DNA of 37,926 bases from Nonomuraea longispora. Its GTDB lineage: Bacteria > Actinomycetota > Actinomycetes > Streptosporangiales > Streptosporangiaceae. The position numbers and the translations under genes were made by a program. The DNA is taken from the NCBI RefSeq assembly GCF_004348345.1, contig NZ_SMJZ01000073.1, positions 1-37,926 of the forward strand. Direction: 5' to 3'. The notes under the pieces are model-generated. The model saw only the letters and a program-made list of their open reading frames with translations, was not told the origin of the DNA and made no database searches. Of the stretch, positions 26,017-34,542 are shown in pieces (the stretch's first letter is position 1; every line of letters begins with the position of its first letter).

Positions 26017-26705
26017 ACTGGCTGATCTCGTTCTTCGCCTGGATGGGGGAGTTCTTCGGCAACGGCGAGAACTGGTCGGGACCCGGCGGAATCCCCATGC
26101 GACTGCTGGAGCACCTGGAGTTCTCGGCGCTGGCGCTGCTGCTGGCCGTGCTGGTGGCCGTGCCGCTGGGGCTGGTGATCGGGCACACGGGCCGGGGAGA
26201 GGTGCTGGTCGTCATCTCGGCGAACCTGGCGCGGGCGCTGCCGACGCTGGGGCTGCTGGTGATGTTCGTGCTGCTGCTCGGCACGGCCTCGATCTGGCCG
26301 GTGATCATTCCGCTGGTGCTGCTGTCGGTTCCGCCGATCCTGGTCAACACCTTCGAGGGCATCAAGGGGGTCGATCCCGACCTGCGCGACGCGGCGTACG
26401 GGATGGGCCTGCGCGGCGGGCAGGTGCTCGGGCGGGTGCTGGTGCCGGTCGCGCTGCCGCTGATCCTGCTGGGCTGCCGGCTGTCGGCGATCCAGGTCGT
26501 GGCCACCACGACGGTCGCGGCGTACACCGGGCTCGGCGGGCTCGGGCGTTACGTGATCGACGGTTTCGCGACGAAGGATTACGCCGGCGTCGTCGGTGGT
26601 TCCGTATTGATCGTGCTGTTCGCGCTCGTGGTGCAGCTCCTGTTCACACTCGCGCAGAGGGTGACGGTCTCGCCGGGGGTGAGCCGGCGAGTGAATGTTC
26701 GATAG
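26013..26705 (+). CDS. Osmoprotectant ABC transporter permease 2 (OpuCD type)
   Basis: This 230-residue permease is paralogous to the preceding one, with the EAA-type loop VDPDLRDAAYGMGLRGGQVLG, the pore segment LARALPTLGLLVMFVLL and TTVAAYTGLGGLGRYVIDG. The GTG start overlaps the stop of permease 1 (GTGA). N-terminal FFAWMGEFFGNGENWSGPGGIPMRLLEHL precedes the first helix. It forms the importer channel with permease 1. Confidence 0.93.
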   Translation: MNWLISFFAWMGEFFGNGENWSGPGGIPMRLLEHLEFSALALLLAVLVAVPLGLVIGHTGRGEVLVVISANLARALPTLGLLVMFVLLLGTASIWPVIIPLVLLSVPPILVNTFEGIKGVDPDLRDAAYGMGLRGGQVLGRVLVPVALPLILLGCRLSAIQVVATTTVAAYTGLGGLGRYVIDGFATKDYAGVVGGSVLIVLFALVVQLLFTLAQRVTVSPGVSRRVNVR

Positions 26706-26743
26706 CCTCCTGAATTACCTCCCGCTTGAGAAGGGAAAGCAAC

Positions 26744-27664
26744 ATGAGACGCATGTTCGGCACCGCGGCGGTGCTCGTGTCAGCGGTGCTCACGCTGGCC
26801 GCCTGCGGTGGCGGCGGCACCGCGGGCAACCCGCTCGACACCACGAGTGCGGCCCCCAGCGGTACGGCCTCGGGCGGGGGCAAGGCCGTCATCGGATCGT
26901 TCGACTTCGACGAGAGCGTGCTGCTCGCCTCGATCTACGCCCAGGCCCTCGAGGCCAAGGGCGTGCAGGTGGAGGAGAAGCCGCGCATCGGCAGCCGCGA
27001 GGCCGTCTATGACCAGGTCAAGAGCGGTGGCCTGACCATCGTGCCGGAATACAACGGCAACCTCCTCGCCTTCATCGACCAGGCCGCCACAGCCGCCACC
27101 ACCGACGAGGTGAACACGGCGCTGAAGGAGAAGCTGCCCGCCGAGCTGGAGGTGCTCGACTCCTCGCCCGCCGAGGACAAGGACACCCTGTCCGTCACCA
27201 AGGACACCCAGACCAAGCAGTCGCTCACCACCATGGACGACCTCGCCAAGGTCTCCACGAGCATGATCGTCGGTGGCCCGCCCGAGTTCAAGAAACGGTG
27301 GGAGAAGCGGTTCAAGGACGTCTACGGGGTCGAGTTCAAGGAGTGGAAGCCCACCGGGCCCACCACGGCCGACGCCCTGAAGGACGGCACGATCCAGGTC
27401 GGCAACGTCTTCAGCACCGACCCGAAGATCGCCGCCAACGACCTGGCGCCGCTCGAGGACACCAAGAACATCTTCCCGGCCCAGAACGTGACGCCGCTGC
27501 TCCACAAGGCGTCCGCCTCCGACCCGATCCGCACGACGCTCAACGGCATCTCCGCCAAACTGACCACCGAGTCGCTGCTGGAGATGATGCAGAAGATCTC
27601 CGTCAACAAGGACGAGCCCGCCATGGTGGCCGAGGAATGGCTGACCTCCAACGGCCTGCGCTGA
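26744..27664 (+). CDS. Osmoprotectant-binding lipoprotein (OpuCC/ProX type)
   Basis: This is a 306-residue substrate receptor. Its signal is MRRMFGTAAVLV followed by the lipobox LTLAAC, with the lipid-modified Cys near residue 21. A Gly/Ser/Thr linker follows, then an OpuAC-type periplasmic-binding fold (VIGSFDFDESVLLASIYAQAL, EYNGNLLAFI, VGNVFSTDPKIAANDL). The ATG at 26744 is preceded by GAAGGGAAAG. A 38-bp gap separates it from permease 2. Ligand identity (glycine betaine, choline, carnitine, ectoine) cannot be decided by eye. Confidence 0.92.
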   Translation: MRRMFGTAAVLVSAVLTLAACGGGGTAGNPLDTTSAAPSGTASGGGKAVIGSFDFDESVLLASIYAQALEAKGVQVEEKPRIGSREAVYDQVKSGGLTIVPEYNGNLLAFIDQAATAATTDEVNTALKEKLPAELEVLDSSPAEDKDTLSVTKDTQTKQSLTTMDDLAKVSTSMIVGGPPEFKKRWEKRFKDVYGVEFKEWKPTGPTTADALKDGTIQVGNVFSTDPKIAANDLAPLEDTKNIFPAQNVTPLLHKASASDPIRTTLNGISAKLTTESLLEMMQKISVNKDEPAMVAEEWLTSNGLR

Positions 27665-27704
27665 CGCCCGCCGCATGGGCCGCCGGACGCCGGGGGTCCT
27701 CGCG

Positions 27705-28187
27705 GTGAGCGAGTTCACGGAGGCGATGGCGCAGCTCGCGGCCGGCGTGGCGGTGGTGACCGTACGCGACGGGCGCGACGATCTGGGCACCACCGTCTCG
27801 GCGCTGATGTCCGTGTCGCTGGATCCGCCGCTCGTCCTGGTGAGCGTGGGCAGCCGCGGTTACCTCAACGAGGTGCTGCTGCGCCAGGACCGCTGGGCCG
27901 CGTCGCTGCTGTCGTCGGGGCAGGCGGCCGTCGCCAGCAGGTTCGCCACCCCCGGGCGGCCCAGCGCCCGCCTGCTGGTGGCCGGCACACCGCACCATCG
28001 CGGGCCGCACACGCAGGCGCTGGTGGTGGAGGGAGGGGTGGCCGCGCTGGAGGCCGAGACCACCAAGGTGGTGCCGGCCGGCGACCACACCCTCTATGTC
28101 GCCACCGTCCTCGCCGTCGACTACGTCGAGCCCGACCTGCAGCCCCTCGTGCGGCTCCGCGGTCGCTACCGCGCGATCGGCATGTGA
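27705..28187 (+). CDS. Flavin reductase-like domain protein
   Basis: This is a 160-residue protein of the FMN-binding split-barrel flavin reductase family (FTEAMAQLAAGVAVVTV, TTVSALMSVSLDPPLVLVSV, HTLYVATVLAVDYV). Such enzymes supply reduced FMN/FAD to two-component monooxygenases or act as diffusible reductases. It is shorter than steroid-pathway HsaB and lacks an adjacent monooxygenase gene, so its partner is unknown. GTG at 27705 fits the domain start; ATG at 27675 would add ten residues. It follows the osmoprotectant receptor by about 40 bp and is convergent with sppA with a 16-bp gap. Confidence 0.87.
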   Translation: MSEFTEAMAQLAAGVAVVTVRDGRDDLGTTVSALMSVSLDPPLVLVSVGSRGYLNEVLLRQDRWAASLLSSGQAAVASRFATPGRPSARLLVAGTPHHRGPHTQALVVEGGVAALEAETTKVVPAGDHTLYVATVLAVDYVEPDLQPLVRLRGRYRAIGM

Positions 28188-28203
28188 CGGCTGCGCCCCG
28201 CCG

Positions 28204-29901
28204 TCAGCGGATGACGTACCACGAAGGCAGGATGAGCGGACCCGTGGCGGGCAGGCCCAGCTCGGCGGAGAGCCGGGCCAGCGGGCCCCAGGCGTCCATG
28301 CGGAGCCTGGCCAGCGCAGCCGACTTGTCCTCGCTCGAGTCGGGGCCGCGCAGGCGCTCCAGCGGGTTGAGCCGGGGATAGACCCGCACCGGCGCGTCGT
28401 CGGCCAGGCCGGCCCGCCCGCGCGCCAGGGCCAGCGCGTGCTCCAGCCCGCCCAGCTCGTCGACCAGGCCGTTCGCCTGCGCGTCGGCGCCGGTCCACAC
28501 CCGCCCCCTGGCCAGCTCGTGGGCGCGCTCGCGGGTCAGGTCGCGGCTCTTGGCCACCTTGCCCACGAAGTCGTCGTAGATCCGGTCGAGCCAGGCGTTG
28601 ATCCGCTCCCACTGCTCGGGGGAGAAGCCGCGCGAGGAGGAGAACATCCCGGCGTTGGCCCCGCTGCCCACGAGCTCGGTGCTCATCCCGATCTTCTCGA
28701 ACAGCTCGGCGAGCACGGCCTTGCCGCCGTAGACCCCGATCGAGCCCGTCAGCGTGCCCGGCTGCGCCACGATCACGTCGGCGGCCATCGACACGAAGTA
28801 GCCGCCGGAGGCCGCCACGTCGCCCATCGACACGATCACCGGCTTGACCTTGCGCGTCAGCGTCACCTCGCGCCACACCGTGTCGCTGGCGACGTAGGAG
28901 CCCCCCGGGCTGTCGACCCGGAACACGACGGCCTTGACCTGCTCGTCCCGCCTGGCCGCCCGCAGCGCGGCGCTGATCGTGTCGGAGCCCATCGCCCCGC
29001 CCCCGCCGAGCGGGCTGCGCCCGCTGCGGCCGGACCTGATCATGCCGTGGCCGTGGACCAGCGCGACCGCGTCGGACATCGGCTGCGGCAGCCTGCGCAC
29101 GGCGGCGCCCTTGGCGTAGCGAGAGACGTACAGCAGGTGGGCCTCGGCGCCCGCGGACCGCTTGACCTCGTCGTAGACCTCGTCGCGGTAGGCCAGCGCG
29201 TCGACCAGCCCTTCCTCCAGCGCCTCGGCGGAGGTGAACGGGCCCCGGTCGAACAGCTCGCGCACCTTGCCGGGGTCGAGCCTGCGGCCCTCGGCGATGC
29301 CCGCGACCAGGCTCTCGGTGACCGACTCCACGATGCGGCCGATGGACTCGCGGTGCGCCTCGGTCATGTGGTCCTGGGTGAAGGTGTTGGCGGCGGTTTT
29401 GTACTCGTGCCGCTGCGCCACTTCGTAGCCGACGCCCAGCTTGGACAGCGTGCCCTTGACGAAGCGCTGCTCCACCGCCACCCCGGTCAGCCCGACGTCG
29501 CCGCTCGGCTGCAGGTGGACCCGCTCGAAGGCGGTGGCCAGGTAGTAGGGCACGGTGCCGCCGCCGAACTCGCCGAACGTCTCGGCGAACGCCACTGCCG
29601 GCTTGCCGGAGGCGCGGAAGTGGGTCACCGCCTGGCGCAGCTCCTGCACCATGGCCAGGCCCATCGGGTTGCCCCCGATCTTGACGACCAGCCCCTTGAC
29701 CCTGGGGTCCTGCCTGGCCCGCCGGAGCCCCGACAGGACGTCGGACAGGCGTGGCTTGCGCATCGACAGGACCACGGTGAGCGGATCCGACGGTGGGCCT
29801 TCCGTGAGGCCCTCGGTGAGGTCGAGCTCCAGCACCAGCGGGGCGGTGCGCCGCTGGCGAAGCCTGTCGACGGTTTCGAAGATCGCCTTGCCTGCGTCCA
29901 T
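28204..29901 (-). CDS. sppA: Signal peptide peptidase SppA (67K type)
   Basis: This 565-residue serine protease of family S49 has two tandem crotonase-like halves. The catalytic Ser365 is in GDVAASGGYF and the general-base Lys168 in HEYKTAANTF, the Ser/Lys dyad split over the two halves as in E. coli SppA. SppA degrades cleaved signal peptides. There is no clear N-terminal transmembrane helix, unlike the E. coli enzyme, so it may be peripheral or cytoplasmic; actinobacterial SppA proteins often look like this. ATG at 29901 has AGGGTGG 6 nt upstream. It is divergent from the SARP gene across a strong inverted repeat. Confidence 0.93.
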   Translation of the reverse strand: MDAGKAIFETVDRLRQRRTAPLVLELDLTEGLTEGPPSDPLTVVLSMRKPRLSDVLSGLRRARQDPRVKGLVVKIGGNPMGLAMVQELRQAVTHFRASGKPAVAFAETFGEFGGGTVPYYLATAFERVHLQPSGDVGLTGVAVEQRFVKGTLSKLGVGYEVAQRHEYKTAANTFTQDHMTEAHRESIGRIVESVTESLVAGIAEGRRLDPGKVRELFDRGPFTSAEALEEGLVDALAYRDEVYDEVKRSAGAEAHLLYVSRYAKGAAVRRLPQPMSDAVALVHGHGMIRSGRSGRSPLGGGGAMGSDTISAALRAARRDEQVKAVVFRVDSPGGSYVASDTVWREVTLTRKVKPVIVSMGDVAASGGYFVSMAADVIVAQPGTLTGSIGVYGGKAVLAELFEKIGMSTELVGSGANAGMFSSSRGFSPEQWERINAWLDRIYDDFVGKVAKSRDLTRERAHELARGRVWTGADAQANGLVDELGGLEHALALARGRAGLADDAPVRVYPRLNPLERLRGPDSSEDKSAALARLRMDAWGPLARLSAELGLPATGPLILPSWYVIR

Positions 29902-29955
29902 GAGAGCCACCCTAAAGCGGCACCATCCGAAACGCGCTGAGAAGATGTGGCCGGG

Positions 29956-29999
29956 GCCCGCGCTCCTGGCCGGGGCCCTTGGCGGCCAGGAGCGCGGGC
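29956..29999. repeat. Perfect 16-bp inverted repeat between sppA and the SARP gene
   Basis: GCCCGCGCTCCTGGCC (29956-29971) and GGCCAGGAGCGCGGGC (29984-29999) are exact reverse complements around a 12-nt loop. It occupies the centre of a divergent promoter region, 18 bp before the first possible SARP ATG (30017). It could be a leader hairpin or a large operator. Confidence 0.85.
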
Positions 30000-30052
30000 G
30001 CCGCGATAGCTTCGACATGAGTGCCGGTCAAAGGAAGGGAGCGCGGCGGGGT

Positions 30053-32815
30053 ATGCCCGGGGTTTCGATCCGTCTTCTCGGACCGTTCGAGGTGCGGCTG
30101 CCCGACCGTACGGTGCAGATCGCCTCGAAACGGCAGCGTGCTCTACTGGCGAGCCTCGCCCTGCAGCCGGGGCGCATCGTGTCCGTCGAGATTCTGACCG
30201 AGCGGATCTGGGGCGCTGACCTGCCGTCGAGCCCTCGCGAGGCCGTGCAGAACAACGTTCACCGGCTCCGACGGCTGCTCGGGCCCGAGCAGGGCGGGCT
30301 GGTGCGCAACGTCGTCGACGGATACGTGCTGGACGTCGGCCCCGACCAGGTGGACGCGTCGCGGTTCGCCGGGCTCGTCCACGACGCGGAGCGGGCCGCG
30401 GTCGACGAGCCAGAGCGCGCCCGCGAGCTGCTGCGGGCCGCGCTGGAGTTGTGGCGGGGCGAGCCGCTCGGCGACGTCGCGTCCGACTCGCTCCAGCGTG
30501 ACCACGCGCCCGCGCTGACCGAGCGTTACCTCGCGGCCGTCGAGCGGCGGATCGACCTCGACCTGGCGCTCGGCGACCGCGCGCCGAGCACGCTGATCGC
30601 CGAGTTGCGCGTGCTGACCTCCCGCTTCCCGGTACGCGAGCCGCTGTGGGAGCGGCTGCTGACCGTGCTGATCGCGGACCGGCGGCAGGCGGAGGCGCTG
30701 GAGGCGTACGAGTCCGTACGGAAGATCGTCGCGGACACGCTCGGCGCGGACCCGTCGGCGGCCCTGCGTCGCCTGCACCGGCAGCTGCTGGACGGAGACC
30801 CCGAGCCGGAACGGGTGACACCGCGGCAGTTGCCGCCGACGCCGGCGGGGTTCGCCGGCCGGACGGCCGAGCTCGGCGCGCTCGACGAGGAGCTCGCCCG
30901 CTGGTCCGGCAGCGGGCTCGCCCTGGTCGCGATCCACGGCGTCGGCGGCGCGGGCAAGTCGGCGCTCGCGGTGCACTGGGCCAGGCTCAGGCAGGACCGT
31001 TTCTCCGACGGGCAGCTCTACCTCGACCTGCACGGCTACGGCCCCGGCCGGCCGATCACGGCGGAGGCGGCGCTCGGCCGGCTGCTGCGCTCGATCGGCA
31101 CGCCGCCCGACCGCGTCCCGAACGACGCGGGCGAGGCCGCGGCGCTGCTGCGCACCCTGCTCGCCGGGCGCCGGATGCTGCTCCTCCTCGACAACGCCCA
31201 CGACGCCGGACACGTCAGGTCGCTGCTGCCGGGTTCCGACTGCTTCGTCATCGTCACCAGCAGGAGCGACCTGCGCGGCCTGGCCGCGCGCGACGGGGCG
31301 CACCGGCTGGCGCTGCGCGAGCTGCCCGACGACGACGCCCTGGCGCTGCTGACGACGGCGATCCCATGGCACAGGGCGGAGGCGGAGCCCGACGCGCTGG
31401 CCGAGCTGGCCCGGCTGTGCGGACGCCTGCCGCTGGCCCTGCGCATCGCCGCCGAGCTGGGCTCCCAGTATCCCGACCGTTCGCTCGCCGACCTGGTCGA
31501 CGACCTGCGGCAGCGTCGCAGCCCGCTGGACGCCCTGGCCGACAGCGACCCAGGAGCCGACCTGCGTACGGTGTTCTCGTGGTCGTACGACCTGCTTCCG
31601 CAGGACCTGGCCCGTGCCTTCTCCCACCTCGGTTGCTACCCGGGCAGTGACATCGGGCTGCCGGGCGCGGCCGCGCTGCTGGACGTCGCGCCGGCCACGG
31701 CGCGCGACCTGCTCGACCGGCTGGCCGCCGTGCACCTGCTGGAGAGGCACCGGCCGGGGCGCTACCGGCTGCACGACCTGCTCAGGGAGTACGCCGGGGA
31801 GCGGCTGGCCGCCGACCGGCCGGAAGCGGGTGCGGCGGCGTTGCGCCGGGTCCTCGACTGGTATCTGCGGGCGGCCGGCAAAGCCCGCATCGCGCTCGGC
31901 TTCTCACGCCCGATCTCGCTCACCGGCAGCGTCGGCGAGACCGCGGTCCCGCTGCCCGACCTTCCCGACAGCGGTGCGGCGTCCGAATGGTTCGAGACCG
32001 AACGCAGCACGCTGGTCGCCGCCGTCGCCGCCGCCGCCGACCACGGCCTGCCGGATCACGGCTGGCAGCTGGCCTCCGAGATACGGGACTTCCTCGACCG
32101 GGCGCGCTATTTCCCCGACTGGCTGGCGGCGGGCCGGTCAGGGCTGGAGTGCGCGGAGCAACTCGGCGATCCGCTGGCCGGATACCAGGCCGCGTTCGTG
32201 CTCGGGGGCGCCTACTCCATCACCGGCGCGTACGAGGAGGCCGACGCGACGCTGCGCCAGGCCCTGCGGAACGCCGAGCGGCTCGGCGACACCGCGAAGA
32301 TCTCCCGGGCACTGAGCCTGCTCGGGCTGGTCTGGCAGCGGGCCGAGGACTACGACCGCGCGTTGGCCTACCATCGGCAGGCCGAGGTCGCCGCCCGGCC
32401 CGAGCCCTACGCGGTGGTCCGGGCCCATGCCCTGCTCAACTACGGCGCCACCCAGATCGTGGCCGGGCGCTGCGCCGACGCCCTTGGCAACACCCGCGAG
32501 GCGCTGGAGATCTACCAGGAGCACGGTCTTGAGCTGCAGGAGGCGTGCGCATGGACCAACCTCGCCGCGGCCTACCAAGGGACCGCCGACTACCCGACGG
32601 CGTTGGACCACTGCGAGAAGGCGCTGGCGATCTCCCTGCGGCTGGCCGACGTGAGCGGTCAGGTCGAGTCGTTGACGACCCAGGGCGAGATCCAGCTCGC
32701 GATGGGCCGCCCGGATGCCGCGCGCGCCTCCTGGGAGGAGGCGCGCGGGCTGCTCAGACCGGCTGATCCCAATCACGCCAGTCTCGATCAGCTGCTCAGG
32801 GGCCTGAGCTGCTGA
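30053..32815 (+). CDS. SARP/AfsR-type transcriptional regulator with NB-ARC ATPase and TPR domains
   Basis: This is a 920-residue regulator. Residues about 1-95 are an OmpR-like winged HTH (VSIRLLGPFEVRL, EAVQNNVHRLRRLLG), about 100-245 a bacterial transcriptional activation domain (EPLWERLLTVLIADRRQAEALEAYE), and about 265-560 an NB-ARC/STAND ATPase with Walker A GVGGAGKSA and Walker B RMLLLLDNA. The rest is TPR repeats to the end (ADATLRQALRNAERLGD, ALDHCEKALAISLRLAD). AfsR-type proteins activate secondary metabolism or development. ATG at 30053 is chosen because GGCGGGG is just upstream and homologues start at this point; ATG 30017 is possible. No biosynthetic cluster is in the window. The nearest plausible targets are the subtilases. 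Confidence 0.92.
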   Translation: MPGVSIRLLGPFEVRLPDRTVQIASKRQRALLASLALQPGRIVSVEILTERIWGADLPSSPREAVQNNVHRLRRLLGPEQGGLVRNVVDGYVLDVGPDQVDASRFAGLVHDAERAAVDEPERARELLRAALELWRGEPLGDVASDSLQRDHAPALTERYLAAVERRIDLDLALGDRAPSTLIAELRVLTSRFPVREPLWERLLTVLIADRRQAEALEAYESVRKIVADTLGADPSAALRRLHRQLLDGDPEPERVTPRQLPPTPAGFAGRTAELGALDEELARWSGSGLALVAIHGVGGAGKSALAVHWARLRQDRFSDGQLYLDLHGYGPGRPITAEAALGRLLRSIGTPPDRVPNDAGEAAALLRTLLAGRRMLLLLDNAHDAGHVRSLLPGSDCFVIVTSRSDLRGLAARDGAHRLALRELPDDDALALLTTAIPWHRAEAEPDALAELARLCGRLPLALRIAAELGSQYPDRSLADLVDDLRQRRSPLDALADSDPGADLRTVFSWSYDLLPQDLARAFSHLGCYPGSDIGLPGAAALLDVAPATARDLLDRLAAVHLLERHRPGRYRLHDLLREYAGERLAADRPEAGAAALRRVLDWYLRAAGKARIALGFSRPISLTGSVGETAVPLPDLPDSGAASEWFETERSTLVAAVAAAADHGLPDHGWQLASEIRDFLDRARYFPDWLAAGRSGLECAEQLGDPLAGYQAAFVLGGAYSITGAYEEADATLRQALRNAERLGDTAKISRALSLLGLVWQRAEDYDRALAYHRQAEVAARPEPYAVVRAHALLNYGATQIVAGRCADALGNTREALEIYQEHGLELQEACAWTNLAAAYQGTADYPTALDHCEKALAISLRLADVSGQVESLTTQGEIQLAMGRPDAARASWEEARGLLRPADPNHASLDQLLRGLSC

Positions 32816-33031
32816 TCACGCGAAGCCGGTTGTCCGGTTCTGGTAATGGTTGCCTCCCCCGTGCACTTGCCACCACGTACTCCCTGGGGAGCCGATGTCG
32901 GGACAGCACATCAGAGGCCGCTATCAAATCGCTCTCATGCGCCCACCGCGGTGGAAAGCGGGATCGCCGGGGCTTGGGCGTGAGCTTCGGGAGCGTCGGC
33001 GGGTGAGCGGTGAGCGCCCACCCGCCGACGG
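32816..33031. other. Intergenic region between convergent SARP and subtilase genes
   Basis: There is no convincing gene in these 216 bases. It contains a 12-bp perfect palindrome CCACCGCGGTGG (32943-32954) and the long terminator hairpin at 32995-33029. A short open frame on the plus strand has no ribosome binding site of note and no recognisable product. Confidence 0.5.
32995..33029 (-). terminator. Terminator hairpin after subtilase 1
   Basis: GTCGGCGGGTG (32995-33005) and CACCCGCCGAC (33019-33029) form an 11-bp perfect stem. It starts 3 bp after the stop of the subtilase at 33032 and could also serve the convergent SARP transcript. Confidence 0.7.
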
Positions 33032-34387
33032 TCAGCGGGCGCGCAACGCGGCCCACACGTCGATGCGGGGCGTTGTGACCTCGGTGCCCGCGCTCTCGTA
33101 CGTGATCGGCTTGCCGGTGCGCTGCAGCGTCGCCAGCAGTCCGTCCACCGGGGCGTTGCGGCGCTTCTCGCGCAGCAGCGCGAAGGCGCCCGCCACGTGC
33201 GGGGCGGCCATCGAGGTGCCGCTGAGCGTCGCGTACGCGTTTCCGGCGATCGCCCCCGTGATGGACACGCCCGGCGCGTAGACGTCGAGCAGCGTGCCCC
33301 GGTTGGAGAAGGCGGCCACGGCGTCCTGCTTGTCCGTGGCGCCGACGGCGACGGTGTTCGAGACGCACGCCGGCCACGACACCGACGCGTCGAGGCCGGC
33401 GTTGCCCGAGGCGACCACCGTGGCGACGCCCTTGGCGAGGAGCTTGTCCACCTCGGCCTTGAAGTCGGCACCGTCGCCCGTGTCGCAGGCGGTGGTGTAC
33501 TCGCCGCCGCCCAGGCTGAGGTTGACGGAGGCGAGCTTGTACTGGGACGTCAACAGTTCGGCGTACGCCATGCCGGTCAGGATCGACGAGTCGTAGGCCA
33601 GGATGCAGACGGGCTGGCCGGAGCAGTACGGCGAGTTGTCGAACCGGCTGAACACCTGCACCGGCACGATGAGCGCCTTGGGCGCGACGCCGTCGGCGGC
33701 GAAGCCGGCGGTCCGCTGCCCGGCGGCGATGCCGGCGACGTGGGTGCCGTGGTAGCACAGGCCGTACTGCGGCTGCGGGGCGTCCTTCGTGCAGGCTGCG
33801 CTCTCGGCGCTGGCGGCGCCCGGGCCGGCCTGGGACTCGGTGCCGTTGGGGCACAGCGGCGTGGAGCCGTCGACGGGGTCGGTGGCGGAGAAGCACGCCT
33901 CCGACACGATGCGGTCGCCGAAGGCCGGGTGGTCGGTGTCGATCCCGGTGTCCAGGATCGCGACGGCCGTGCGGTTGCCGGTGGTGCCGTCGGCGTGCGC
34001 CCGGTCGGCGCCGATCAGAGGGACGCTCTCCACCAGCGAGGGTTTGTTGAGCTTGTCCTTGCGGATCGAGACGACCGCGGTCTGCGCGGCGAGCTTCTCG
34101 AGTTCGGCGCGGGTGCCGCGGTAGACGAAGAAGTTCAGCGCGCCGGCCACTGCGGCGGGCGGTGCCGCGAAGATGTTCTTCTTGCCCCGCTTGATCTTCT
34201 CAGCGCTCGACAGCACGGACTTCACCTGGTCGGGCTGTTGCACGCGGACGATGGCGCGGTGTTCGCCGCTCGCCGTGATCGAGGGGTCGATCTTGCTTTT
34301 CGGGTCGGCGAGGGCGGGTGTGGCGATGAGCGCGGCCGAAGTGGTGGCTAAGGCGATCGCGCCGGCCAGCAGAGACGACAGTCTCAA
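33032..34387 (-). CDS. Secreted subtilisin-like serine protease 1 (S8)
   Basis: This is a 451-residue subtilase. The signal peptide is residues 1-about 26, ending at ATPALA. A short propeptide of inhibitor-I9-like type follows (EHRAIVRVQQPDQVKSVL and FFVYRGTRAELEKLAAQ). The catalytic domain has D146 (ILDTGID), H213 (HGTHVAG) and S392 (SGTSMAAPHVAG); the oxyanion Asn is in VVASGNAG. A Cys-containing insert between Asp and His (EACFSA, LCPNGTES) is shared with the two paralogues. TTG at 34387 is favoured because GGAGGA lies 4 nt before it and the signal peptide then starts MRLSSLL. An ATG at 34414 would add nine charged, Pro-rich residues. It has its own promoter and terminator. Confidence 0.93.
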   Translation of the reverse strand: MRLSSLLAGAIALATTSAALIATPALADPKSKIDPSITASGEHRAIVRVQQPDQVKSVLSSAEKIKRGKKNIFAAPPAAVAGALNFFVYRGTRAELEKLAAQTAVVSIRKDKLNKPSLVESVPLIGADRAHADGTTGNRTAVAILDTGIDTDHPAFGDRIVSEACFSATDPVDGSTPLCPNGTESQAGPGAASAESAACTKDAPQPQYGLCYHGTHVAGIAAGQRTAGFAADGVAPKALIVPVQVFSRFDNSPYCSGQPVCILAYDSSILTGMAYAELLTSQYKLASVNLSLGGGEYTTACDTGDGADFKAEVDKLLAKGVATVVASGNAGLDASVSWPACVSNTVAVGATDKQDAVAAFSNRGTLLDVYAPGVSITGAIAGNAYATLSGTSMAAPHVAGAFALLREKRRNAPVDGLLATLQRTGKPITYESAGTEVTTPRIDVWAALRAR

Positions 34388-34425
34388 CTGATCCTCCGGT
34401 GGTTCGGGGGGCAATTCTCACCGGA

Positions 34426-34453
34426 AGTGTAGTAATCGGACAAGTGTTGTCAG
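34426..34453 (-). promoter_or_regulatory. Putative promoter of subtilase 1
   Basis: On the minus strand CTGACA (34448-34453) and TACACT (34426-34431) are 16 nt apart, at 5 of 6 and 4 of 6 matches to the sigma-70 boxes. The AT-rich region upstream (34450-34500) follows the terminator of subtilase 2. Confidence 0.45.
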
Positions 34454-34506
34454 AAGGGCAGATGAGTTCTGTTATCCGTTCTTGTTCTCTTCTGTGATGA
34501 CCGGCG

Positions 34507-34532
34507 CGGCCGGAGCCTCCGGACTCCGGCCG
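34507..34532 (-). terminator. Terminator hairpin after subtilase 2
   Basis: CGGCCGGAG (34507-34515) pairs with CTCCGGCCG (34524-34532) around an 8-nt loop, 10 bp after the stop at 34543. No U-tract follows. Confidence 0.65.
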
Positions 34533-34542
34533 TGACGCCCCT

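Noticed and set aside
28096-29940. Very long plus-strand open frame opposite sppA
   Set aside because: It is antisense to a protein with full S49 motifs and its translation is low-complexity Arg/Gly/His-rich. This is a usual high-GC shadow.
32943-32954. Palindrome CCACCGCGGTGG
   Set aside because: Short GC-only palindromes are expected by chance in this base composition, and no promoter is next to it.
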